This document shows, piece by piece, positions 9,201 through 16,802 of a stretch of DNA of 64,000 nt. Under the pieces are notes generated by a model. It had not been told where the DNA came from. It ran no database searches and was given only the letters and a program-made list of their open reading frames with translations. Made by a program: the position numbers and the translations under genes. This DNA comes from JANQEU01 sp965242805 (lineage in GTDB: Bacteria > Bacteroidota > Bacteroidia > Cytophagales > Cyclobacteriaceae): positions 3,844,001 to 3,908,000 of the forward strand of contig CBDETD010000002.1 in assembly GCA_965242805.1 (NCBI GenBank), in the 5' to 3' direction. Every line of letters starts with the position of its first letter. The first letter of the stretch is position 1.

Positions 9201-12200
9201 GAAATCACCCTAACCTGACGTCTTTATACATCTCTGAAAATGCACTTACTTCATTGGATCTGAGTACCTTAACTTCATTGGAGTGGTTGGGTATATATAA
9301 TAATGTCCTTACCGAATTGGATTTAAGTAATCAACCTAACCTGGCACAATTGGATGCCTACGAAAATCAACTTATCTCCCTAGATCTTTCATCAAATACT
9401 GCTCTGGTGGAAGTGTATGTCGAGAATAACCTTTTAAGCTCCCTTAATCTAAATGGACTGACAAGTCTTGAAATTTTGTATGCATACAACAATCAAATTA
9501 CAGAGATTGATTTTTCAACCAATAGCAGTTTGAGGGATATTGACATTTATGAAAATCAGATTGAGTTCATTGACCTTAGTCAAAATCCTTTAGTTACATC
9601 TTTTTATGCTTACGATAACAACTTGTTTGGTCTCAACATCGCGAACGGAGCGAATGAAGCCATCAATGATTTGGACGCAACACTCAACCCAAATTTGCTT
9701 TGCGTTACCGTTGATGACGTGACGTACGCCGAAACAAATTTTACAATGGTAGACGCAGGGATGTCATTTAGCACCAACTGTGGCAATTACGAGAATGACA
9801 TTTTAGGTTTTGACGTAACTGAAGCTGCTGAATCCCCGGTCATTGATCAGGTCAATCATGCGGTAAATTTGGAGGTTACAGCTGGAACGGATATCACATC
9901 TATCACGCCCACGATATCTCTTTCACAGGGCGCCTCGATCTCACCAGGTAGTGAGATGGCCCAGGACTTTTCCACCAATGTTGTATACACCGTAACATCA
10001 GAAGATGGTAGGGATCAGGATTGGACAGTGACGGTTACCGAACAGCAAGTAGCTCCAACGGAAGTAAGTATATCCGCATCGGATATAAATGAGAACAACG
10101 CAGTTGATGCGTTGATTGGGACACTTAGCAGTGTTGATTTGAACCCCGGGGATAACCACACTTATACCCTGGTTTCAGGGATCGGAGATACAGATAATGG
10201 CTCTTTCAATATTGTTGGAGATGAATTGCGGGCTGGTGATGTATTTAATTTTGAAACCAAAGGAAGTTACTCTATCCGTGTTGAAACGAATGATGGCAAC
10301 GGAGGGCTTTTTGAGAAGCAAATAACTATCAACATCAATGATGTAAATGAGCTTCCTTCCGATATTATGTTGTCCAATACTACAATTGATGAAAGCAGTG
10401 TGGTAGGTACGTTGGTAGGCGTTTTAACAACTACAGATGAGGATTTTGGTCAGACTTATACCTATTCATTAGTGACGGGATTTGGAGATACGGATAATTC
10501 TTCATTCAACATTATTGGAAGTGATCTGGTATCGAGTGAGATCTTTGATTTTGAGACTAAAACGTCTTATACAGTTAGGATTCAAACCAATGATGGCAAT
10601 GGAGGGACTTTCGAAAAAGATTTCGCAATCTCCATCAACGATTTGCCAGCTTCCATTACATCAGTTGATATGGACAATACTTCAATTGATGAAAGAATGC
10701 CATCAGGTAGCAATGTGGGTAACCTTTCTACTACTGGAGAACAATTATCTGGAAGCTTTACCTACTCACTTGTACCTGGTATTGGAGATGATGACAATTC
10801 TTCATTCTCCATCTCAGGTGATGTTTTGCAATCTGCAACTGAATTTGATTTTGAATCAAAGAACAACTATCTGATCCGAGTCAAAACTGATGATGGAAAC
10901 GGACAGACCAAGGAAGTTCAGTTTACTATAACAGTGAATGATGTTTTTGAATCAACAGATGCGAATATTTCATCATTTGAGTTAGCTGAACAAACAGGAC
11001 CAGCTGTGATTGATGCAATCAGTCAATCAATAAGTTTAGAAGTCACTTACGGTACAGATTTTACTCAATTGAATCCAATGATTGAGATCTCGGGTGCAGC
11101 ATCTATTTCCCATACTGGTGTGCAGGACTTTTCAGAACCCTTTACATACACGGTGACTGCCGAGGATGCTACGACCACTCGAGAATGGGTTGTGACTGTT
11201 ACTGTCGCACTTAATACTGCAACTGATATATTGACTTTTGAATTGGCGGAACAGACAGGTACTACAATGGTTGACGCGCTGAGACATGAAATAAGTCTTA
11301 TAGTGGCCTATGGGACGGATCTGACAGTACTTGAGCCAACAATAAATGTTTCCGAGGGAGCATTGATTTCACCTACTGGTTTACAGGACTTTAGCAGCAC
11401 ATTTACTTACACGGTTACAGCACAAGATGGAGTGACCACACAAGACTGGACAGTAAGTATCGAGGAAGCTTTGAATACTGAGACAGATATTCTATCATTC
11501 TCATTAGCTCAGGAAATAGGTACAGCTTCCATTAATACTACAAATCATACTGTAACTATTGAAGTAGTATCAGGTACAGATGTCACGCAGTTAGAACCTA
11601 CAATAACCATTTCACCTGAGGCGACAATTTCACCATCAGTTGTTCAGGATTTCACCATTCCAGTTACATACACAGTTACTGCACAGGATGGTAGTATTCA
11701 GGAATGGACAGTGACCGTGAGTATAGCTCCAAACAATGCCAATAGCATTACAAGTTTCAGTTTTGTCGAGGAATCATCGTCGGCTACTATTGATGCAGTT
11801 AATGGTACAGTGAACATTTTAGTGATCTTTGGAACAGACCTTACATCACTTTCTCCCACTATTGGAATATCAGCGAGTGCTTCCATCAATCCTGAAGGTG
11901 GTCTGTCCAGAGATTTTACAAATCCTGTGGAGTACATAGTTACTGCAGAGGACGGAACTTCTAAAACATGGACTGTCACCGTTAATATTGCTTCGAACAC
12001 TGCTAATGACATTTTGAGATTTGAGATTGGGGATCAGAGTTCGGAAACTTTTATAGACTCTGAAAATCACACCGTTACATTGGAGATGCCTTTTGGATCC
12101 AATCTCACGTCATTAACACCAATGATCCACATTTCAGACAATGCAGCTATTGATCCGGATTCTGAAGTAACCAGAGATTTCTCTGATCCGGTCACGTATC

Positions 12201-12781
12201 AGGTGACTTCTGAAAGTGGTTCAGTACAGGATTGGATTGTTACGGTGACAGAGGCTCCAAGCAACCTAAATGATATTTTAAGTTTTCAAATTGATGGTCA
12301 GGTGAGAGAAACAGAAATAGATACTGAGACCAGGTCTATTGCTATTCTGGTGAAACCAACAATCGATATATCATCCCTGATACCTATAGTCACAGTATCT
12401 GATGGTGCCACAATTAGTCCTGATACGGACAGCCCAATCGACTTCTCTGATCCAGTAGAGTTCACCGTAACCGCAGCAAACGGGGACCAGGCAAAATGGC
12501 TGGTAAGGGTTATCAAGGACGCTCTTGGACTTGAAGGTATGATCGAAGTAAATGCTTACCCAAATCCGACTACGGATATACTCACAGTAGACTTTCGACA
12601 GGGAGCTAAGGACCTCGAGTTACGATTAATGGATCTGAATGGTAGGGAAATTCATAGTTCAGATCTTGATGGCCGGGTTCAAATCGACATGACTTCTCTA
12701 CCTGAAGGCTTGTACATACTTCGGGTACTTAATATTAAGCAAGAAACTATCTACAACAACAGAATAGTGAAATCCCGATAG
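6260..12781 (+). CDS. Giant secreted repeat protein: LRR, cadherin-like and Ig-like repeats with T9SS sorting domain
   Basis: A 2173-residue protein predicted to be exported and displayed or released by the type IX secretion system. An N-terminal hydrophobic segment (about residues 34-51, ending LPAEIRAQ) serves as signal peptide. Four leucine-rich blocks follow (to about 1170), with repeats of the form LxxLDLSxNTxLxxL. Each block opens with an IPDANFKAALL-like helix and an EF-hand-like acidic loop (starting near D73, D389, D531 and D757). Next comes one Ig-like repeat with a (Y)TVTxxDGxxxxWTVTV signature, three cadherin-like repeats (about 1270-1570; DGNGG and FDFETK motifs), and six more Ig-like repeats. 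The C-terminus (about 2095-2173; YPNPTTDILTV and LPEGLYILRV) is a type A sorting domain. A role in adhesion or binding of an extracellular partner is likely; the ligand is unknown. Confidence 0.9.
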   Translation: MKTFTNCLLREFTRSIRSGFAIKTNSFFGRKTTFYLPLMICLFSLPAEIRAQNVNIPDANFKAALLAHDPIIDTNGDNEIQVSEAQALTNTLDVGEAGITDVTGLEAFTNIKRLSIYNNSISSLDLSANTQINYLIASVNPLTSLDVSALPLLDTLSAMGLNISGTVDFSSNTALRFLVVGSPNWTSIDLSANTELRVFFINSANISTVDLTNNDKLISLQCFVSPISSVTIPNQSVIENIYFLNTALTSLNLGNTPSLATLTISNDDAISNLNFSGNTSLTSVTISGSDNLAALDLSDNSILESVSVTSNSLLSTLNLSNGNNTGITSFNVSNNPSLACISVDDVGYAEVNFTVGSEITFEEDCNNPTIQFVDENLLTAILNDNPSIDSNVDGKIGEAEAAAYSGSLDLSGSNITYIGDIELFTGLTGINLDANPLVAADLSQNTSLASFSCVNCQLRVLDVANGNNTNFTSFNVTGNADLTCVNVDDQVYSTNNWTNKPAGTSYSNDCIVTIPNAEFKSQLLMHTPDIDLDDNGEIELSEARGLTGRLTAVGSTAITDVIGLEAFSNITELFLYSNDIQSIDLSQNTAVTEFRAFNNANLAQLDVSNMKDLDYFYVTGTSIGELDLSKNEKLTTIFCSQNDLTSLDISNATGLTFLSAGLNDIKSIDLSSNTQLDEIYLNQNDLSSLDLTNITGFSSINITSNFNLQCVHVDNITYAESRITYNGSTYLSESACPPAIPDSKLRMALLNHTPMIDTNEDGILQFEEIDTYSDTLFLGFKLISDLTGLEYFTNIIGLELNNNSFTSIDLSPLTSLEYLNLSGVGSIPPIDLTSNANIRSLKLNGNAWTTLDLSANQLLTDLELKFQPMTSIDLSNNTMLEYLDLENCDLASVNLSNNTALRELNVKGNPLGGLDLSQNTSLEVLDARFMQFGAFDFSTNTNLRYLRVDNNPNLNSIDLTNNSNLEYFNGRSCDLNSITFGNHPNLTSLYISENALTSLDLSTLTSLEWLGIYNNVLTELDLSNQPNLAQLDAYENQLISLDLSSNTALVEVYVENNLLSSLNLNGLTSLEILYAYNNQITEIDFSTNSSLRDIDIYENQIEFIDLSQNPLVTSFYAYDNNLFGLNIANGANEAINDLDATLNPNLLCVTVDDVTYAETNFTMVDAGMSFSTNCGNYENDILGFDVTEAAESPVIDQVNHAVNLEVTAGTDITSITPTISLSQGASISPGSEMAQDFSTNVVYTVTSEDGRDQDWTVTVTEQQVAPTEVSISASDINENNAVDALIGTLSSVDLNPGDNHTYTLVSGIGDTDNGSFNIVGDELRAGDVFNFETKGSYSIRVETNDGNGGLFEKQITININDVNELPSDIMLSNTTIDESSVVGTLVGVLTTTDEDFGQTYTYSLVTGFGDTDNSSFNIIGSDLVSSEIFDFETKTSYTVRIQTNDGNGGTFEKDFAISINDLPASITSVDMDNTSIDERMPSGSNVGNLSTTGEQLSGSFTYSLVPGIGDDDNSSFSISGDVLQSATEFDFESKNNYLIRVKTDDGNGQTKEVQFTITVNDVFESTDANISSFELAEQTGPAVIDAISQSISLEVTYGTDFTQLNPMIEISGAASISHTGVQDFSEPFTYTVTAEDATTTREWVVTVTVALNTATDILTFELAEQTGTTMVDALRHEISLIVAYGTDLTVLEPTINVSEGALISPTGLQDFSSTFTYTVTAQDGVTTQDWTVSIEEALNTETDILSFSLAQEIGTASINTTNHTVTIEVVSGTDVTQLEPTITISPEATISPSVVQDFTIPVTYTVTAQDGSIQEWTVTVSIAPNNANSITSFSFVEESSSATIDAVNGTVNILVIFGTDLTSLSPTIGISASASINPEGGLSRDFTNPVEYIVTAEDGTSKTWTVTVNIASNTANDILRFEIGDQSSETFIDSENHTVTLEMPFGSNLTSLTPMIHISDNAAIDPDSEVTRDFSDPVTYQVTSESGSVQDWIVTVTEAPSNLNDILSFQIDGQVRETEIDTETRSIAILVKPTIDISSLIPIVTVSDGATISPDTDSPIDFSDPVEFTVTAANGDQAKWLVRVIKDALGLEGMIEVNAYPNPTTDILTVDFRQGAKDLELRLMDLNGREIHSSDLDGRVQIDMTSLPEGLYILRVLNIKQETIYNNRIVKSR

Positions 12782-12852
12782 GGCAAGTCCCGGATTGATT
12801 CTTATTCCGTTTGGTCTTACGGAGAAAGGGTAAAAATAATCGGGGAAGGGAG

Positions 12853-12878
12853 AGGGCAACATTTATGTTGCCCTTTTT
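12853..12878 (+). terminator. Intrinsic terminator after the giant repeat protein gene
   Basis: A near-perfect hairpin (AGGGCAACAT paired with ATGTTGCCCT) is followed by a run of five T. It lies about 70 bases past the stop codon and before the third regulator gene, so that regulator probably has its own promoter. Confidence 0.85.
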
Positions 12879-12943
12879 CTGTTTATACGGATTATTTTAT
12901 TTCCATCATACGTATTGTAATTTTAGTGCGTATCCGAAACGCA

Positions 12944-14401
12944 ATGAGGAGTTTTTTAATTGTTTTATTGGTTGTTCCTATTCTATATGCAAATGGTCAG
13001 ACGGACATTGATAGCCTTTACACCCTCTTGCAGATTTCTGATCCGGGTACTGAGGAGAATGTAAATCTTCAGATCAAAGTCGCTCGTGAACTATCAGAAT
13101 CTGTTCCGGATTCAGCTTCATTTTATTTATCAGATGCAGAAGAAACGATACTGAAGGAAGGGTTTGATTCTATAATGAGTCAATTGTTAATTGTAAAGTC
13201 TATCATCAATAGTTATCAGGCGAACTACGAGGTGGCTATTGCACAATCATTTTCGGCACTGGAAGTGGCTTTAAAATATCGTGATACTATTACAATTATG
13301 GACGCATATAATAACCTTGGGATTGATTTTTCCTATCAGGAAAACAATGCAGAAGCCATTAAATATTTCAAAGAAACGGAAGCATTGGCAGAGGAATTTG
13401 GTGATTCCGTACGGTGGGGACATGCGTTGAATAACCTGGGAATGATGGTTGGATATGAGGGCAATTACAATCAGGAATTGGAATATTATACAAATGCTGC
13501 CCGGATCTTCAAGATGATTCGAGACAGAGAGGGTTACGCCAATAGCCTTATGAATTCAGGCTCCACTCTTACTCAGCTGAAAAGATTTAACGAAGCAGAG
13601 TCCAATTATGTAATGGCATTAAATATTTACCAGGAACTCGGCTATTATTCTGCCATACAACAAACTCTTCAGAGCATGTCTGAAAATAACTTGGTCCGAG
13701 GTAGGATCTTAACGGCGTTGCAACAAGCACGAGAAGCTTTGAAGTTAGCAGAAGCATATCAATTCGAAATTGAGAGGGTGTACACTTATGATCTACTAAG
13801 GAATATCCATATAAAAATGGAAAATATTGATTCTGCCTACTATTACCAAGGTGAGCATTTTCGATTGAAGGAAGAGATATTTAATAAGGAGAAATCCCGC
13901 CAAATCACGGAAATGCAAGCCAGATATGAAACTGAAAAACAAAAGGAACAAATTGAATTACTCACAACTCAAAATGAGTTAACAGAGTTGAAATTATTTA
14001 GGAAGAGACGTGAACAACTAGCACTGATATCAGGGTCAGCAATACTTCTTGTTATCGGTTCGGTTCTGATTTTTCTTTTCGTCAATAGATCCAAACTTCA
14101 AAAGAAGCTCCTGGAAGAAGAGATAGATAACTTGAGGTTAAAGATAAATTCACTGGTTGGCAACGAAGAAGGATCTCTTATAATCGATAAAGACACCTTG
14201 GATAAAGGACTTGTTAATCCATTATCGGAGAGGGAATTCGAGATCCTATCCCTTGCGATCTCAGAAAAGAATAATCATGAGATTGCAGAAGAAACGTTTA
14301 TTTCAGTTAATACTGTGAAGTATCACCTGAAGAACATCTATGAAAAATTAGGTGTCACCAATCGTCGTGAGGCACTTCAGGCAATAATAAATAGATCTTA
14401 A
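12944..14401 (+). CDS. Membrane-anchored TPR / LuxR-type transcriptional regulator (3 of 3)
   Basis: Third paralogue in this locus. Signal peptide MRSFLIVLLVVPILYANGQ, TPRs over about residues 60-300, a coiled coil (about 310-350), a membrane helix near 358-380, a second coiled coil, and a LuxR/GerE helix-turn-helix with LSEREFEILSLAIS and NTVKYHLKNIYEKLGVTNRREA. I chose the ATG at 12944 rather than the GTG at 12926, because the signal peptide begins there. It follows the terminator of the giant protein gene and ends three bases from the convergent methionine gene. Topology puts the TPR part outside the inner membrane and the DNA-binding part in the cytoplasm. Confidence 0.85.
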   Translation: MRSFLIVLLVVPILYANGQTDIDSLYTLLQISDPGTEENVNLQIKVARELSESVPDSASFYLSDAEETILKEGFDSIMSQLLIVKSIINSYQANYEVAIAQSFSALEVALKYRDTITIMDAYNNLGIDFSYQENNAEAIKYFKETEALAEEFGDSVRWGHALNNLGMMVGYEGNYNQELEYYTNAARIFKMIRDREGYANSLMNSGSTLTQLKRFNEAESNYVMALNIYQELGYYSAIQQTLQSMSENNLVRGRILTALQQAREALKLAEAYQFEIERVYTYDLLRNIHIKMENIDSAYYYQGEHFRLKEEIFNKEKSRQITEMQARYETEKQKEQIELLTTQNELTELKLFRKRREQLALISGSAILLVIGSVLIFLFVNRSKLQKKLLEEEIDNLRLKINSLVGNEEGSLIIDKDTLDKGLVNPLSEREFEILSLAISEKNNHEIAEETFISVNTVKYHLKNIYEKLGVTNRREALQAIINRS

Positions 14402-14403
14402 TA

Positions 14404-15576
14404 TTACTTTGATTCATCAAGTGCATTGAGTACGTCGTTTTTTATATCATCAATATGCTCTAATCCAACAGATATTCTGACCAACCCTGGAGTGATCCCC
14501 ACTTCCATTCTCTCTTCTTCCGTGAGTTTACTGTGAGTAGTTGAAGCGGGGTGTGTTGCTATTGTCCTTGTATCCCCCAGGTTTGCTGACAAGGAGATCA
14601 TCTGAAGGGCATCAAGGAATTTTCTCCCTTGTTCAATCCCACCTTGCAATTCAAAAGCGATTACGCCTCCACCTTTTTTCATTTGTTTCTTTGCGAGGTG
14701 AAATTGAGGATAAGATGCGAGAAAGGGGTATTTCACTTTAGTGATCTCTTGATGGGGCTCAAGTTCGGTAGCTAGTTCAAGGGCATTATCACAATGCCTA
14801 TCCATTCGGACAGCAAGTGTTTCAAGGCTTTTTGAAAGGACCCAACCGTTGAATGGTGACATCGCAGGACCAGTATGTCGTGCCATGAACTTTACGTCCT
14901 TAAATAGATCTCTACTGGTCAGGACGGCACCACCAATCACACGGCCCTGGCCGTCGATGAATTTTGTTGCGGAGTGTGTCACGATGTCTACTCCCCATTT
15001 AGTTGGATTCTGTAGGTATGGAGTAGCGAAGCAATTATCTACATTTACCAGGATATTATTTCTTTTAGCTACATCACAGACATATTCCAAATCGATCAGA
15101 TCCAGCGCAGGATTGGATGGAGTTTCCAGGAAGAACATTTTGGTTTTCGGGGTGATTGCCTTCTCCCAACCCTCCATATTATGAACATCCACATAAGTAT
15201 GTTGAATACCCCATTTTGGAAGTAATTTCGTGAATATCTGGTGAGTTGAACCAAAAACTGATCGCGATGCAACCACATGATCACCAGATGAAAGAAAAGC
15301 TGCAATACTTGTAAACATTGCCGCCATTCCCGAAGCCATAGCCATTCCTTTTTCGCAGTTTTCAAGTAAACAGAGTTTTGAGACAAATTCATCATTGTTT
15401 GGATTGCTGTAACGAGAATAAATATTACCCTCTTTCTCTTCCGCAAACAATGCCCTGGCATCTTCCGAATCATCAAATTTGAAGCTGGATGTCAGGTATA
15501 AGGGTACCGAGTGTTCCTTTTGCCCACTCCTTTCCAATTGATTTCTTATGGCTGAAGTCTCAAATCTTTGGCTCAT
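14404..15576 (-). CDS. metZ: O-succinylhomoserine sulfhydrylase-type PLP enzyme
   Basis: Cys/Met-metabolism PLP-dependent enzyme of 390 residues. The likely reaction is direct sulfhydrylation of an activated homoserine to homocysteine in methionine synthesis. Fold-type I signatures are clear: the YSRYSNPNNDEF segment near residue 53, LENCEKGMAMASGMAA near 72, and the PLP lysine K205 in THSATKFIDGQG. The full-length match and the GPAMSPFNGWVLSKSLETL segment favour the MetZ branch over cystathionine gamma-synthase, but substrate choice (succinyl or acetyl ester, cystathionine lyase activity) cannot be settled from motifs. It is transcribed divergently from a small rhodanese gene, whose single-domain product also handles sulfur. 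Confidence 0.85.
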   Translation of the reverse strand: MSQRFETSAIRNQLERSGQKEHSVPLYLTSSFKFDDSEDARALFAEEKEGNIYSRYSNPNNDEFVSKLCLLENCEKGMAMASGMAAMFTSIAAFLSSGDHVVASRSVFGSTHQIFTKLLPKWGIQHTYVDVHNMEGWEKAITPKTKMFFLETPSNPALDLIDLEYVCDVAKRNNILVNVDNCFATPYLQNPTKWGVDIVTHSATKFIDGQGRVIGGAVLTSRDLFKDVKFMARHTGPAMSPFNGWVLSKSLETLAVRMDRHCDNALELATELEPHQEITKVKYPFLASYPQFHLAKKQMKKGGGVIAFELQGGIEQGRKFLDALQMISLSANLGDTRTIATHPASTTHSKLTEEERMEVGITPGLVRISVGLEHIDDIKNDVLNALDESK

Positions 15577-15624
15577 GATGGTTTATAACTATAATTGCAA
15601 TTTGGATCACAAAGCTAAGAAGTC

Positions 15625-15942
15625 GTGAAAGAAGTAACAGTGAGGGAATTGAAAGAAATGATGGACAATGGGGAAGATATCCAGCTGGTAGATGTCCGAG
15701 AGCAAAATGAATACGATTTTGCTAATATCAATGGTGATTTGGTGCCAATGAGTTCTTTTCAGAATAATGTTGACAAATTCTCAAGAGACAAAAAAGTGAT
15801 TGTCCAATGCAGAAGCGGTAAGAGAAGTGCAGATGTGATCCGATTCCTTGAAGCAAACCACGGATATGACAATCTTTACAATCTTGTAGGAGGAATCCTT
15901 GCCTGGTCGGATGAGATTGATCCTGAAATACCCAAGTATTAA
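15625..15942 (+). CDS. Single-domain rhodanese-like protein
   Basis: A 105-residue rhodanese domain, a cytoplasmic sulfur-carrying or sulfur-transferring protein. The family start (VTVRELKEMMDNG), the LVDVREQNEYDFANI motif, and the active-site loop with cysteine in VQCRSGKRS are all present, so it should be catalytically competent. The start is GTG at 15625; no nearby in-frame ATG leaves the beta-strand intact. It sits head to head with the methionine sulfhydrylase gene and ends immediately against a convergent gene. Confidence 0.88.
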   Translation: MKEVTVRELKEMMDNGEDIQLVDVREQNEYDFANINGDLVPMSSFQNNVDKFSRDKKVIVQCRSGKRSADVIRFLEANHGYDNLYNLVGGILAWSDEIDPEIPKY

Positions 15943-16752
15943 TTAGTAGCTATTCAACCATTGCCATATCCTTTTGAATATATTCCCACTATATTCAGGT
16001 TTTGGAGGCATTTGGAAATCCTGAGTTTTTTGAAGCTGTTTTGTTTTCGGTTTTATTGTTGATGATGGTCTGGACTTGACCATGTTCTCGTATCGCTTTC
16101 GTCGCAATTCCTTCTTTTCCCTGGCTTCCCTCTCTCTTTTTTTCTCGTCTTCTTTTTCTTTTCTTTTTCTGGCTGCCGCGATAGGATTGTAATCATCACC
16201 CCTTCGCCTACCCCGTCTTCCCTTTGTCTTTCCTTTTCTTCCCTCAACACTGTCCTTTTTGCTTTCCTTCTCGCCTTTAGGCTCTGTTTTTTCAGTCGGT
16301 TCTTCTTTCACCTTTGGCTCAGGAAGATCGATCTTACCTTTTACCGTTAATCCAGGTAAACTTACTTTGGGCGCTCGAATGACTTCAGTTTCATCTTGCT
16401 CGCGCTCTTCTTCACGGCGTTCATCTTCCAGTTCATCACCATTACTACCGATTTCTTCGGTTACTTCTTCAGTTACCGCGGTTATTGATTCATCGTCTCT
16501 AATATTTTCTACTTGATTCTCCTCTTCCTCAATTGCAATAACCTCACTCTCATCTGCAATTTCTTCATCAGGAGTAGTTGATTCCAGCTCCTCCGATACG
16601 TTATAACCAAAATGATCTAAAACCTTCGTGACTGTTTCATTGTCGAGCTTTGTATTTGAGCCGCTATCTAGTTCGATGTCCAATGAAATCAGATACTTTT
16701 TGAGTTCATTTGGTGTGATTTCAACCTTTTTTGCCAGCGTTGCGAGTCTCAT
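15943..16752 (-). CDS. Charged protein with N-terminal IF2_N-like helical domain
   Basis: A 269-residue protein of unknown function. Residues 1-50 (MRLATLAKKVEITPNELKKY and on) resemble the small IF2_N helical module found at the N-terminus of bacterial initiation factor IF-2. A strongly acidic stretch (about 58-130) follows, then a strongly basic, Arg/Lys-rich tract (about 150-235). The C-terminus ends in an aromatic segment (GNIFKRIWQWLNSY). Such charge-segregated low-complexity proteins often contact RNA or ribosomes, but that is only suggestive. There is no signal peptide and no membrane helix. The gene is convergent with the rhodanese gene, with no spacer. Confidence 0.7.
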   Translation of the reverse strand: MRLATLAKKVEITPNELKKYLISLDIELDSGSNTKLDNETVTKVLDHFGYNVSEELESTTPDEEIADESEVIAIEEEENQVENIRDDESITAVTEEVTEEIGSNGDELEDERREEEREQDETEVIRAPKVSLPGLTVKGKIDLPEPKVKEEPTEKTEPKGEKESKKDSVEGRKGKTKGRRGRRRGDDYNPIAAARKRKEKEDEKKREREAREKKELRRKRYENMVKSRPSSTIKPKTKQLQKTQDFQMPPKPEYSGNIFKRIWQWLNSY

Positions 16753-16802
16753 AAGTATTTATACACAATACAAAGATATTGGAGACAAATTTTGAAATGA
16801 AA

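Noticed and set aside
6600..9700. Regular DNA-level repeats resembling an array
   Set aside because: They are the coding reflection of leucine-rich repeats, with diverged spacing and no CRISPR-type repeat-spacer pattern.
10482..10874. 130-residue same-strand frame inside the giant protein gene
   Set aside because: It is an out-of-frame reading of the cadherin-like repeats, which are continuous in the main frame.
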